A stretch of DNA of 64,000 bases from Sanguibacter sp. HDW7 (GCF_011300875.1 NZ_CP049862.1:930001-994000), one strand, 5' to 3'; shown: positions 25,900-34,896, counted from the first letter of the stretch. Translations and numbers: made by a program. Notes: a model not told the origin generated them from the sequence alone.

Positions 25900-27357
25900 A
25901 TGGTCGCCGTGACAATCGATCAGCAGGACCTCCAGGCCACGACCGTGACGATCGTCGGCGGCGGCCCCGGCGGCTACGAGGCGGCACTCGTCGCGCGGCG
26001 CCTCGGCGCCGACGTCATGCTCGTCGAGCGCCGCGGCCTCGGCGGCTCGGCCGTCCTCACGGACGTCGTGCCGTCGAAGACCCTCATCGCGACCGCCGAC
26101 TGGATGACGATCGCCCAGCGCGCGACCGAGCTCGGCATCTCCCTGGCTCCCGAGGGCGAGGACGCCGAGCCCGGCGCCCTCCGTGCGCGCGTCGACCTCG
26201 GTCGCGTCAACGCCCGCGTGCGCGAGCTTGCGCTCGCGCAGTCGGCCGACATCCGCACGCGCCTCGAGCGCGAGGGCGTGCGCCTTGTCACGGGCACGGG
26301 CCGGCTCACGTCGCCCTCGCGCGTCGAGGTGACGGCCGACGACGGCACGGTCATGGCGCTCGACTCCGACGTCGTCCTCGTCTCCGTCGGCGCGACCCCC
26401 CGCGAGCTGCCCGACGCGAAGCCCGACGGCCGCCGCATCTTCACGTGGACCCAGCTCTACGAGCTCACCGAGCTGCCCACCCACCTCATCGTCGTCGGCT
26501 CGGGAGTCACCGGCGCAGAGTTCGCCGGCGCCTACAACGCGCTCGGCGTGCCCGTCACCCTCGTCTCCTCGCGCGACCGCGTGCTGCCCGGCGAGGACGC
26601 CGACGCCGCGAACCTCATCGAGGAGGTCTTCCGCGACCGCGGCATGACCGTCATGGGGCGCTCGCGGGCCGAGTCCGCGCGCGTCGTCGGGTCCGGCGAC
26701 GACGAGCACGTCGAGGTGACCCTCGCCGACGGCCGCGTCGTCTCCGGCTCGCACGTCCTCATGGCCGTCGGCTCGGTGCCCTCGACCAAGGGCCTCGGGC
26801 TCGAGGAGATCGGCGTCAGGCTCTCCGACTCCGGGCACATCGAGGTCGACCGCGTCTCACGCACGTCCGTGCGCGGCGTCTACGCCGCCGGCGACGTCAC
26901 GGGTGTCCTGCCGCTCGCGTCCGTCGCCGCGCAGCAGGGACGCATCGCCATGTCGCACGCGCTCGGCGACGCCGTCGTGCCCATCCGACTGCGCACCGTC
27001 GCCGCGAACATCTTCACGACGCCCGAGATCGCGACCGTCGGCTACTCCGAGACCGCCCTGCAGGAGCGCAGCTCGAAGTACGCCGTGACGATGCTGCCGC
27101 TCGCCCGCAACCCGCGCGCCAAGATGCTCGGCATGCGCCACGGTTTCGTCAAGCTGTTCCACCACCCCGACGCGGGCGTCGTCCTCGGCGGCGTCGTCGT
27201 CGCGCCGCGCGCAAGCGAGCTCGTCTTCCCCATCACGCTCGCGGTGCAGCACCGGCTCACGGTCGACGACGTCGCGGAGGCGTTCACGGTCTACCCGTCG
27301 CTCTCGGGCTCGATCGCCGAGGTGGCCCGCATGGGCCACCACCGCACTCTGGACTGA
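25900..27357 (+). CDS. lpdA: LpdA-type NAD(P)H-quinone dehydrogenase, no redox disulfide
   Basis: Flavoprotein of the dihydrolipoamide dehydrogenase/disulfide reductase fold, up to 485 residues. It has the FAD motif GGGPGGYEAA, NAD motif VVGSGVTGAEFA, second FAD motif YAAGDVTGVLPLASVA and a C-terminal dimerisation domain. The redox-active Cys pair is absent: the region reads GLGGSAVLTDVVPSK. This matches the mycobacterial LpdA/Rv3303c group, which reduces quinones rather than lipoamide. Start is ambiguous: ATG 25900 or GTG 25909; CACGAT (25896-25901) lies seven bases before 25909, the geometry of the leaderless genes, so 25909 may be the true start. Confidence 0.88.
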   Translation: MVAVTIDQQDLQATTVTIVGGGPGGYEAALVARRLGADVMLVERRGLGGSAVLTDVVPSKTLIATADWMTIAQRATELGISLAPEGEDAEPGALRARVDLGRVNARVRELALAQSADIRTRLEREGVRLVTGTGRLTSPSRVEVTADDGTVMALDSDVVLVSVGATPRELPDAKPDGRRIFTWTQLYELTELPTHLIVVGSGVTGAEFAGAYNALGVPVTLVSSRDRVLPGEDADAANLIEEVFRDRGMTVMGRSRAESARVVGSGDDEHVEVTLADGRVVSGSHVLMAVGSVPSTKGLGLEEIGVRLSDSGHIEVDRVSRTSVRGVYAAGDVTGVLPLASVAAQQGRIAMSHALGDAVVPIRLRTVAANIFTTPEIATVGYSETALQERSSKYAVTMLPLARNPRAKMLGMRHGFVKLFHHPDAGVVLGGVVVAPRASELVFPITLAVQHRLTVDDVAEAFTVYPSLSGSIAEVARMGHHRTLD

Positions 27358-27367
27358 ACGCCGCCTC

Positions 27368-27395
27368 GGCCGGCCCCGCTGGTGCGGGACCGGCC
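27368..27395. terminator. Hairpin downstream of lpdA
   Basis: Arms 27368-27379 and 27384-27395 pair at 11 of 12 positions around the loop TGGT, ten bases after the stop. Confidence 0.75.
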
Positions 27396-27443
27396 CTCGG
27401 GTCGCGGGCCGTTCGCCCGCACGCGAGCAGATCGCTTCTTCGT

Positions 27444-27528
27444 GACCTAGTCGCTTCCTCACGACCTAGTCCGCTCCGCGCGAGCTAGTCGCGCTGCGGT
27501 CCTAGGTCGCGTCGAGAGGACTAGGTCG
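27444..27528. repeat. Cluster of five CTAG-centred ~11-bp repeats
   Basis: Copies start near 27444, 27463, 27482, 27499 and 27518, spaced 17-19 bases. The first three read GA(C/G)CTAGTC; the last two read CTAGGTCG, that is, inverted. CGACCTAGTCC (27462-27472) and GGACTAGGTCG (27518-27528) are perfect reverse complements. CTAG is normally rare in bacterial DNA, so five in 85 bases is not chance-like. It could be a multi-site operator or a structured spacer. Confidence 0.7.
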
Positions 27529-27609
27529 AACGCGGGTGGCGCGGCCCCGCGGGGTGGCGCGGCCGCGAGGGAGCGCGGCCGCGGGGGCTGGGTGGGCCCG
27601 GCGGGCTGG

Positions 27610-28308
27610 TCAGGGGGTGAGGAGGAGGGTCGTGAGGGCCGCCGGGGTGGGGGCCATCGCTGCTGCGCCTGCCGCCTCCAGCTCGCCCGGGTCCGCGTAG
27701 CCCCACGCGACGCCGATCGTCTCGAGGCCGTGGGCCGCCGCGCCCTCGACGTCGTGCTCACGGTCGCCCACCATGACCGCCGTCGTGCCAGCCACGGCCG
27801 GGTCGACGCCCAGCTCGCCGAGCGCGTACTCGATGACGTCGGCCTTCGACGACCGCCTCGGGGCGTCCGGACCCGCGCCCGTCACCGCATCCTCGAGGGT
27901 CGCGCCGTAGACGCCGTCGAGGAACGGGTCGAGGCCGAAGCGCTCCGTGAGCTGCCGCGCGAAGATCTCGGGCTTCGACGTCGCGACCGCCAGACGGCGG
28001 CCCGACGCCCGCAGCGCTCCGAGCACCTCGGGGATGCCGTCGAACACCGAGTTCGTCCACATGCCCTGCGGGACGAAGTGGGCGCGGTACGTGCGGATCG
28101 CCTCCGGCACGTCGTCCTCGGCGAAGCCGTTGGCCACGAACGACGCGGCGAGCGGCGGACCGACGAAGCGACGCAGGGCGTCGGGCGACGGGACGGGCAC
28201 GCCGTGGGTCTCGAACGCGTGGACGACCGAGGAGATGATCCCGGGCGCGGAGTCCATGAGCGTGCCGTCGAGGTCGAGCAGGACGAGAGAGCGGTTCGCG
28301 AAGGTCAC
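27610..28308 (-). CDS. HAD-superfamily hydrolase, phosphoglycolate-phosphatase-like
   Basis: 232-residue HAD phosphatase of the Gph/PGMB type. Motif I is LVLLDLDGTLMDSAPG, motif II AVATSKPEIF, and motif IV VMVGDREHDVEGA, with a helical cap domain between. I start it at GTG 28306-28308 because GACACT lies seven bases upstream on the minus strand; a GTG 24 bases further out is possible but would put the promoter inside the gene. Substrate is not evident; phosphoglycolate or pyrophosphate are common guesses. Confidence 0.85.
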   Translation of the reverse strand: MTFANRSLVLLDLDGTLMDSAPGIISSVVHAFETHGVPVPSPDALRRFVGPPLAASFVANGFAEDDVPEAIRTYRAHFVPQGMWTNSVFDGIPEVLGALRASGRRLAVATSKPEIFARQLTERFGLDPFLDGVYGATLEDAVTGAGPDAPRRSSKADVIEYALGELGVDPAVAGTTAVMVGDREHDVEGAAAHGLETIGVAWGYADPGELEAAGAAAMAPTPAALTTLLLTP

Positions 28309-28378
28309 GAGGTCAAGTGTCTCGCGAGGCACCTAGGACCGCGGTCACGTCCGGACGCGGTCGGTCCCGCCACCGATG

Positions 28379-28452
28379 GCGTGGCCTCGAACCGTCGCAC
28401 GCGCCTGGCCCATTCGGGCGCCGGTCCCCACACGCGCCTGGCACGTACCCGC
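28379..28452. repeat. Direct repeat CACGCGCCTGGC in intergenic spacer
   Basis: The 12-mer CACGCGCCTGGC occurs twice, at about 28398 and 28432, in the 223-base spacer (28309-28531) between the HAD gene and the next minus-strand gene. Otherwise I see no gene in that spacer. Confidence 0.5.
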
Positions 28453-28531
28453 GCCCGGCCCTCACGCACGCATGGCTCTCACCCTCGCCAATCTCCCGCA
28501 CGAGCCCGGCCGCCCTCCGTGATGCGACCCC

Positions 28532-29029
28532 TCAGGGCAGCGCGACCCCCACGTGGAGGCGTCCGCCGCCCACGTGGAGCTCGGTGACGCGCAGCCCCCG
28601 CAGGTGCGGCGGCAGGGGCGCGGGCGCGAGGAGCGCCGTCGTGTCCGCGAGGACCTCGAGGCGTGCACCGTCGGGCCGGACCCGTACCGCGTCGCCGCTC
28701 ACGCCGCGCGCCGCGAGCGTGCCACGCAACGTGTTCTCGACCGTGCCGAGGAACAGCCCGACGAGCCGGTGCGCGGGCAGCGAGCGCGCCGACGCGGCGA
28801 CGTCGAGCACGGCGACGCCCGACGCGAGCCGCAGGACGCGCACGGTGACGACGACCCTCCCCGCGGCGCGGGCCGCGAGGCGGGCCGCGGTCGGCAGGCC
28901 GGGCAGCTCGCGCGGGTCGACGTCGACCGTGAGCGTGTCGCCGACGAGCACGGGCGTGCCGATGCCGGGCGGGAGCCCGTCGGGTGCGGCGAGCTGCAGC
29001 AGCTCGGGGACGGTGAGCGAGATGTCCAT
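28532..29029 (-). CDS. Conserved hypothetical protein downstream of the EEP membrane protein
   Basis: 165 residues, soluble, mostly beta-strand by pattern, with two halves: IGTPVLVGDTLTVDVDPREL at the N-terminus and HLRGLRVTELHVGGGRLHV at the C-terminus, reminiscent of DUF2993/LmeA-like lipid-binding folds, though that link is weak. It starts 13 bases after the EEP gene stop on the same strand, so co-transcription is likely. Function not recognised. Confidence 0.65.
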   Translation of the reverse strand: MDISLTVPELLQLAAPDGLPPGIGTPVLVGDTLTVDVDPRELPGLPTAARLAARAAGRVVVTVRVLRLASGVAVLDVAASARSLPAHRLVGLFLGTVENTLRGTLAARGVSGDAVRVRPDGARLEVLADTTALLAPAPLPPHLRGLRVTELHVGGGRLHVGVALP

Positions 29030-29042
29030 GGCAGGTGTCCTC

Positions 29043-31076
29043 TCAGCTGGTCGCGGCGGCCTCGACCGGGGCGAGCTCGATGTCCGCGACGATGCCGCGG
29101 TGGTCGGAGCCGTCGTCCGGCATGACGTGCACCCCCGTGAAGGTCATGCCGCGGCCGAAGATCCAGTCGATGCGGACGTCCGGCGCCCAGGCGGGGAACG
29201 TGAGGGCCGACGGGTCGCCGACGGCGTCCTGCGCGGAGACGAAGCCGCGGCTCGTCACGTGGTCGATCTCCGGCCAGCCCGGCTCGGAGTTGAAGTCGCC
29301 GGCGATGAGCGCGGCCGGTTGTGAGGCGATGTCCGCGGCCATGAGGACGTCGAGCTGCGCGAGGCGCGTCGGGGTGTTCTCGTCGCGGTGCTGGAGGTGG
29401 GCGCTCGTGACGACGAGGGGGACGACGTGGCTGAGCGTCGCGGTGATGGCCGAGCGCCACTGAGGCCCGTCGCCGTACGGCAGGCGCGTGCGCACGACCT
29501 GCTCCTCGGCGCCGAACTCGCCGTCGCTGCCGAGCAGCGCGGGGTCGACGAGGAGGACGTTGACGAACTGGCGGTCCGCCGCGGGTGCGGCGACCGCCCG
29601 GAAGCCCGTCGCGCGTTCGAGGTACGTGAGCATGTCGGCGCCGCCGCCCATGACCCAGCCGCGCGACACCTCCTGGAGCGTGACGACCTGGGCGCTCGTG
29701 CCGCGGATCGCCTCGGCCATGCGTCCCAGGCCGAGACCCGGGTCTTGCGTGACGCCGTAGTGGAGGTTCCAGTCGAGGACGCGCACGGTGCCCGCGACCT
29801 TGTCGATCGCGGGGGCGACGCGCGGCGGCGCGACCGCGTCCCGCACGGGCAGGGCGACGAGCACGAGGATCGCGACCGCCGCCGCGGCCAGGTGCGCGGG
29901 CCGGGTGAGCCTGAACCGCGCACCGTCCGCGTCCAGGGGTGCTGGCGCCGGCCGCCTCACACCGGCCGCCGCGAGCGCGACGACCGCCGCGAGGACGACG
30001 AGCCAGTTGGGGAAGCCGAGCGGGACGTCGTAGTCGAGCTGGTAGACGAGCAGCGGCAGGATGAGCCCGAGACCGACGGCGGTCGCCGTGCCCGCCCGCG
30101 CGAGGCCCGCGCGCAGCGGCGCGCGCGCCGGCAGCGGGACCGACCACGCGACCGCGAGGGCGTACGTCGAGGCGACGAGGAGCAGCAGCGGCGCGAGGAG
30201 GGCGACGACGACGCCTAAACCGGTCGCGGGTTCGCCGAGCGCCTGTGTCGGGACGAAGACCGCGACGGATGTCGCGACGAGCACGACCGCCATGAGGACC
30301 GGCGCGAGCGCCGGACCTCGCCGGCCCAGCCCTCGGCCCGCGCCGACGCGGACGAAGGACAGCCACATGCTGGTGGCGATGAACCCGAACGTCAGTGGCA
30401 CGACGAGGTCGTCGAGGGACCGGCCGAGCTGCGAGGCGAGGTACGCGGGGTTGCCCATGACCATGACCGCGAGGGCGAGGTACGGGCCGAGCGCCCACAC
30501 CCGCCGGGGTGGAGTCGTCGCCGCGGCGTCGCGCAGCAGCCACGCGCACCACAGCGCGCCACCCACGACGAGGACCGTCGGCAGCCAACCGTCGAGGCCC
30601 GGCCGCCACACGGCGTCCCACGTCGACAGCGCCATGCTCAGGCCGGTCGCGAGCATGACGCCCGTCAGCACGCCGATCGCGGCGCGCCTGGACGGAGCCC
30701 GGTGAGGGTCGCCGTCGTCCCCCGCGACGAGGTGCACGGTGAGCACGAGGACGCCGATCGCGACCGACGCGGCCCCGAGCGCGATCCAGTACCGCGGCAC
30801 CGAGCCCGTCGCCTGCACCGCGAGTCGTGCGAGCGCGAGCAGCACGACGCCCACGAGCACCGTACGACCCGTCACGGGCCGCAGCCGCGCGACCGCGAGT
30901 GCCACGAGACCCGGTGCGACGTAGGTACCGAGCGCTGTGAGCGCGACGATGACGACGCCCGCCGCGAACGCGCGGTCGAACATCGGCCCGCTCGCGCGGA
31001 CGAGCTCGACCGTCAGCGCCGTGACCAGCGTGAGCAGTGCGGTGCGCGCGAGAGGGCGCGTCGGTGCGTCGACCAT
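29043..31076 (-). CDS. Membrane protein with C-terminal endonuclease/exonuclease/phosphatase domain
   Basis: 677 residues. The N-terminal ~400 residues are a series of about ten to twelve hydrophobic segments. The C-terminal ~260 residues form an EEP domain: RVLDWNLHYG (metal Asn), VVTLQEVSRG (Glu), TSAHLQH (His), LIAGDFNSEPGWPE (Asp/Asn), RIDWIFGR and the terminal GSDHRGIVAD (Asp/His). These are the complete catalytic set of the Mg-dependent phosphodiesterase fold. The domain probably faces outside. Substrate unknown; phospholipid or nucleotide phosphodiester are options. Confidence 0.88.
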   Translation of the reverse strand: MVDAPTRPLARTALLTLVTALTVELVRASGPMFDRAFAAGVVIVALTALGTYVAPGLVALAVARLRPVTGRTVLVGVVLLALARLAVQATGSVPRYWIALGAASVAIGVLVLTVHLVAGDDGDPHRAPSRRAAIGVLTGVMLATGLSMALSTWDAVWRPGLDGWLPTVLVVGGALWCAWLLRDAAATTPPRRVWALGPYLALAVMVMGNPAYLASQLGRSLDDLVVPLTFGFIATSMWLSFVRVGAGRGLGRRGPALAPVLMAVVLVATSVAVFVPTQALGEPATGLGVVVALLAPLLLLVASTYALAVAWSVPLPARAPLRAGLARAGTATAVGLGLILPLLVYQLDYDVPLGFPNWLVVLAAVVALAAAGVRRPAPAPLDADGARFRLTRPAHLAAAAVAILVLVALPVRDAVAPPRVAPAIDKVAGTVRVLDWNLHYGVTQDPGLGLGRMAEAIRGTSAQVVTLQEVSRGWVMGGGADMLTYLERATGFRAVAAPAADRQFVNVLLVDPALLGSDGEFGAEEQVVRTRLPYGDGPQWRSAITATLSHVVPLVVTSAHLQHRDENTPTRLAQLDVLMAADIASQPAALIAGDFNSEPGWPEIDHVTSRGFVSAQDAVGDPSALTFPAWAPDVRIDWIFGRGMTFTGVHVMPDDGSDHRGIVADIELAPVEAAATS

Positions 31077-31082
31077 GGCAGG

Positions 31083-31088
31083 AGCCTA
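31083..31088 (-). promoter_or_regulatory. -10 hexamer TAGGCT for the EEP membrane protein (leaderless)
   Basis: On the minus strand TAGGCT ends six bases before ATG 31076. Confidence 0.55.
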
Positions 31089-31193
31089 GCGACCGCCCCT
31101 GACATTCCCGTCTCGGAGGCCTCCAGCAGGGTCGAGCTGTGCTGGCGGTCTACGAGTCACCGTGGAGATGGGGGAGGCGACATGCACGGCGCG

Positions 31194-32612
31194 TCAGGCG
31201 AACAGGCTCTCGCCCACGTACGCCCCGTCGACGGGGGACAGCCGCGCGCCGTCGGGCACGCCCGGCGGCACGGCGAAGAGGCCTGAGCCCGTGTGCCGCA
31301 GGTACTCGACGAGCAGGTCGTTGCGGGCCATGCGCGTCTGCATCGGCACGTACTGGCGCGCGGGGTCGCGGACGAACGCGAGGAAGAACAGGCCCGCGTC
31401 GAGCTTGCCGAGCCCGTCGGAGCCGTCCGTGTAGTTGTAGCCGCGGCGGAGCATGCGCATGCCGTCGTTCGTCGAGGGGTGGGCCATCGCGACGTGCGAG
31501 GCCGGGTCGATGAGCGGCGTCCCCTCGCGCCCAGCGAGGGCGAAGTCGGGTGCCGTGTGCTCCTCGCCGCCCGAGAGCGGCGCGCCCGAACCCTTCGTGC
31601 GCCCGATGAGCGCCTCCTGCTCGCGCAGGGGCGCGCGGTCCCACGTCTCGATCGTCATGCGGATGCGTCGGGCGACGAGGTACGTGCCGCCCGCGAGCCA
31701 GCCCGCGTCGGCGTCGTCGGCCGCGTCGACCCACACGTGCTTCGTGAGCTCAGCGGCCTCCTCAGCCATGATGTTCGCGGTGCCGTCCTTGAAGCCGAAC
31801 AGGTTGCGGGGCGTCGCCTGCGCCTGCGACGTCGACGACGTGCGGCCGTAGCCGAGCTGCGACCAGCGGACCGTCGCAGCGCCGAACGCGAGCCGCGCGA
31901 GGTTCCGCACCGCGTGGACGGCGACCTGCGGGTCGTCCGCGCACGCCTGGACGACGAGATCGCCACCCGTGCGCGCCGGGTCGAGCGTGTCTCCGGGGAA
32001 GTGCGGCAGGTCCTCGAGCAGCGCGGGCCTGCGTGTGGCGAGGCCGAACCTGTCGCGGCCGTCCGCGTCGCGGAACAGCGACGGGCCGAAGCCGATCGTC
32101 ACCGTGAGGTTCGCCGCGGGCAGGCCGTCGGTCTCACCCGTGTCGTCCGGCGGCGCGTCGTACGCGCCGCCCGTCGGGCCGAGGTCCCCGGCCGGCAGTC
32201 CGCGCGTCATGCGCTCTGCCGCGTACGTCCAGCGGCGCAGGAGCGCGACGAGGTCGCTGCGGCGGTCGGTCGTCACGTCGAACGCCGCGAGGTGCAGCCG
32301 GTCCTGCGCGGGCGTCGTGATGCCCGCCTGGTGCAGACCCGTGAACGCGTGCGTGCCCGTCGGGGAGGAGCCCGCGGCGGCGGGCACTGCCGCGGTCGCG
32401 CCGCGCGCCGCCCAGCCACCCGCACCGCCGATCCCGACGGCCGCCAGCCCCGCGCCGGCGAGGCCGAGCAGGCCCCGGCGAGAGATCCCGGAGGTCGAGG
32501 GAGCGTCCGTCGACCCGGCTTCGGCGCCCGGGGGAGCGCTGGTTCCTGCGGGCACGGCGGCGCCCGCCCCCTCGTCGGGGGCGGGCGATCCGGTCGGGCG
32601 TGCGTCGGTCAT
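31194..32612 (-). CDS. efeB: Dye-decolorising peroxidase, EfeB/deferrochelatase
   Basis: Secreted haem peroxidase of the DyP family, 472 residues, part of the EfeUOB iron uptake system, where it oxidises ferrous iron or extracts iron from haem. A disordered N-terminus is followed by a Tat signal, SRRGLLGLAGAGLAAVG. The DyP motif appears as NLFGFKDGTANI and the proximal haem ligand region as PASHVAMAHPSTNDG. The gene follows efeO by 57 bases on the same strand. Confidence 0.93.
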   Translation of the reverse strand: MTDARPTGSPAPDEGAGAAVPAGTSAPPGAEAGSTDAPSTSGISRRGLLGLAGAGLAAVGIGGAGGWAARGATAAVPAAAGSSPTGTHAFTGLHQAGITTPAQDRLHLAAFDVTTDRRSDLVALLRRWTYAAERMTRGLPAGDLGPTGGAYDAPPDDTGETDGLPAANLTVTIGFGPSLFRDADGRDRFGLATRRPALLEDLPHFPGDTLDPARTGGDLVVQACADDPQVAVHAVRNLARLAFGAATVRWSQLGYGRTSSTSQAQATPRNLFGFKDGTANIMAEEAAELTKHVWVDAADDADAGWLAGGTYLVARRIRMTIETWDRAPLREQEALIGRTKGSGAPLSGGEEHTAPDFALAGREGTPLIDPASHVAMAHPSTNDGMRMLRRGYNYTDGSDGLGKLDAGLFFLAFVRDPARQYVPMQTRMARNDLLVEYLRHTGSGLFAVPPGVPDGARLSPVDGAYVGESLFA

Positions 32613-32669
32613 CGTGCTCTCACGTCGGTCGTGCGGGTGCTGCAGGTGGTTGTTGACGCAGGGTAGCGG

Positions 32670-33881
32670 TCAGAGCACGACGGCCGCGGTGAGCCGCGAG
32701 AGCGGCTCGCTCAGCGCGTCGACGGCGACCGAGAGCTCCTTGACCTGGTCCTTCGACAGCTCGGTGTAGAGGACGAAGCCGTCACCCTTGCGGTGCGTGT
32801 CGAGCAGGCCCGTGAGCGTGTCGAAGCGCGCGTCGAGGTCCTCGGCGAGCGCCGGGTCCTTGGTGACGACGACGTCCCGCAGCCCGTCGTATGCGACGCG
32901 TGCACCGTCGACGTTCGCCTGGAAGTCCCACAGGTCGGTGTGCGACCAGATCTCCTCCTCGCCCGTGACCTTGCCCGTCGCGACCTCGTCGAGCAGGCCC
33001 TTGGCACCGTTGCCGATGAAGTCCGCGGTGATCGTCGTCGCGAACTCGGCGGCGTGCGTGCGGGTGTTGAGCTCCACCGTGTCGGCGAGCAGGCGGCCGG
33101 CGTAGTCGGTGCGCTGCGCGTCCGTGAGCGGGACGTAGGCCTTCCCGCCGTTGGCCTCGGGCGACGGCGCCCAGAGGTCCTTCTCGAGGAGGTGCCAGCC
33201 GGTCCACTCCTCGCCCTCGGCGAGGTCGGCCTCGCGCAGGTCCATGCTCGGGTCGAGGTCGCCGAACGACTCCGCGACCGTCTCGATGCGCTCCCAGTGC
33301 AGGCGCGTCGACGCGTAGAGCGCGCGGGCCTCGTCGTCCTTGCCCGACGTGTAGGCGTCGACGAACGCCTGCGTGCCGGTGAGCAGCTGCTCCGACTGGT
33401 CCTTGACGTAGCCGATGTACGCCGTCGTGGCGGCCTTGATCTGGTCGCCGAGCTCGCCCGACGGCGTGATGACCGCGCCCGAGTCCGTCACGGTGAACGC
33501 CTGGCGGATGCCGTCACCCACCATGCCGGGCTTGCACGCCGCGACGTACGTGCCGGGCTTCGCGACGACGACGAGGTCACGCGAGATGCCTGGGCCGATG
33601 TTCTCGACCTCGGACACGATGCGCAGGCCGTCCTCCGCGAGGAGGTAGAACTCCGTGACGTCGGCCCCCGTGTTCTTCACCTTGAAGACGACGTTGCCCG
33701 ACGGGGCGCTCGTGGTCGACAGCGCGCACGCGTCGGCGCTCGAGTCGACCGAGATCGCTGCCGGGCCGCCGGCGGCGGTGCCCGACGGGTCGGCGGCGGG
33801 CGCGTTGTCGACGCACGCGGCGAGGGGCAGTGCGAGCGCGAGCACGGCGAGCGGGGCGGTCAGACGGGTGGCGCGAGGCAT
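32670..33881 (-). CDS. efeO: EfeO iron-binding lipoprotein (cupredoxin plus M75 domain)
   Basis: Extracytoplasmic component of the EfeUOB system, 403 residues. It has lipobox LPLAAC, an N-terminal cupredoxin-like domain (NVVFKVKNTGADVTEFYLL) and a C-terminal imelysin/M75 domain carrying the HxxE metal motif in LHWERIE and GWHLLEKDLW. It delivers iron to the EfeU permease. ATG 33879-33881 begins the signal peptide; the longer open frame upstream overlaps efeU and is a shadow. Confidence 0.94.
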   Translation of the reverse strand: MPRATRLTAPLAVLALALPLAACVDNAPAADPSGTAAGGPAAISVDSSADACALSTTSAPSGNVVFKVKNTGADVTEFYLLAEDGLRIVSEVENIGPGISRDLVVVAKPGTYVAACKPGMVGDGIRQAFTVTDSGAVITPSGELGDQIKAATTAYIGYVKDQSEQLLTGTQAFVDAYTSGKDDEARALYASTRLHWERIETVAESFGDLDPSMDLREADLAEGEEWTGWHLLEKDLWAPSPEANGGKAYVPLTDAQRTDYAGRLLADTVELNTRTHAAEFATTITADFIGNGAKGLLDEVATGKVTGEEEIWSHTDLWDFQANVDGARVAYDGLRDVVVTKDPALAEDLDARFDTLTGLLDTHRKGDGFVLYTELSKDQVKELSVAVDALSEPLSRLTAAVVL

Positions 33882-33916
33882 GAGTGTCCTTCGGGAGGGC
33901 GGGGGAGCGGGGAGGG

Positions 33917-34768
33917 TCAGGCGGCGACGGCCGACGCCGTGGGCGCGGCCGGACGCGTGGGCGCGGGGGAGAACCACACGCTGCGCACGAAGAGCGTGAG
34001 CGTCGGCACGACGTACGCGACCCAGCCGATGGCCTGGAGCCACGTCGTCGCGGGCGTGAAGTTGAACACGCCCTTGAGGACGGTCGCGTACCAGCTCGAC
34101 GGCGGGATCTGCGCCGAGACGTCGAACGCGAGGTTGTGCAGGCCAGGAAGGATCCCGGCCTCCTGGAGGTCGTGGATGCCATAGGCGAGGACGCCGCCGG
34201 CGACGATGACGAGGAAGACGCCTGTCCACGCGAAGAAGGTGCGGAGGTTGAGGCGCAGCGCTCCGCGGTAGATCGCCCAGCCGAGGGCGACCGCGACGGC
34301 CAGGCCCGCGACCGCGCCGAGCAGGGGACGTGTCGAGGCACCCGTGGCCTGCGCGCCGGCCCAGAGGAACAGTGCGGTCTCGAGGCCCTCGCGTCCGACG
34401 GCGAGGAGAGCGACGACGACGATCGCGCCGCGGCCAGCCGCGACGGCATCGTCGAGCTTGGAGTGCAGGTGTGTCTTGAGGAACCGCGCGGTGCGGCCCA
34501 TGTAGAAGATCATCCACGTGATGAGGCCGACGGCGACGAGCGAGAGCGTCCCGCCGATCGCTTCCTGCGCCTCGAACGTCAGGCCCTTGGGGCCGAAGGT
34601 CAGGGCCGCGCCGAACGCGAGCGAGGCCGCGATCGCGACGCCGACGCCGGTCCACAGGGGGCCGAGGAGGTCGCGGCGGTCGGCCTTGACGAGGTAGGCG
34701 ACGAGAATGCCGATGACGAGCGAGGCCTCGAGGCCCTCGCGGAGGCCGATGAGGAAGTTCGCGAGCAC
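33917..34768 (-). CDS. efeU: EfeU ferrous/ferric iron permease
   Basis: Ftr1/OFeT-family membrane permease of 283 residues with seven hydrophobic segments. Both REXXE iron-passage motifs are present: LREGLEAS at the N-terminus and GREGLETA in the fourth segment. GTG 34766-34768 is chosen over the upstream ATG because GGAAGGG sits seven bases before it and TM1 begins directly after. The gene starts the efeUOB operon and is preceded by an iron box. Confidence 0.93.
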   Translation of the reverse strand: MLANFLIGLREGLEASLVIGILVAYLVKADRRDLLGPLWTGVGVAIAASLAFGAALTFGPKGLTFEAQEAIGGTLSLVAVGLITWMIFYMGRTARFLKTHLHSKLDDAVAAGRGAIVVVALLAVGREGLETALFLWAGAQATGASTRPLLGAVAGLAVAVALGWAIYRGALRLNLRTFFAWTGVFLVIVAGGVLAYGIHDLQEAGILPGLHNLAFDVSAQIPPSSWYATVLKGVFNFTPATTWLQAIGWVAYVVPTLTLFVRSVWFSPAPTRPAAPTASAVAA

Positions 34769-34877
34769 GGGGTGACCCTTCCGGGACCCGGGAGTGTGCC
34801 GCTGCCGTGCCCGCCCCCGGTGGAGGCGGCGCGCGTCGGGCGGTGGAGCGGTGCTCCATGCCGTCGCGGCGCGTGGG

Positions 34878-34896
34878 TGAGGCAAGCCTTACCGAA
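34878..34896. promoter_or_regulatory. DtxR/IdeR iron box upstream of efeUOB
   Basis: TGAGGCAAGCCTTACCGAA matches the 19-base DtxR/IdeR consensus TTAGGTTAGCCTAACCTAA at 14 positions, including the AGG, AG-CCT and ACC cores. It lies 110 bases upstream of the efeU start. Confidence 0.7.

Noticed and set aside
27444-27528. CRISPR array
   Set aside because: Repeat units are about 11 bases with 7-8 base gaps, mixed orientation, and no cas genes are nearby.
28309-28531. Small genes in the spacer before the EEP partner gene
   Set aside because: Frames are short, lack RBS or leaderless -10 signals, and are made of repeats.
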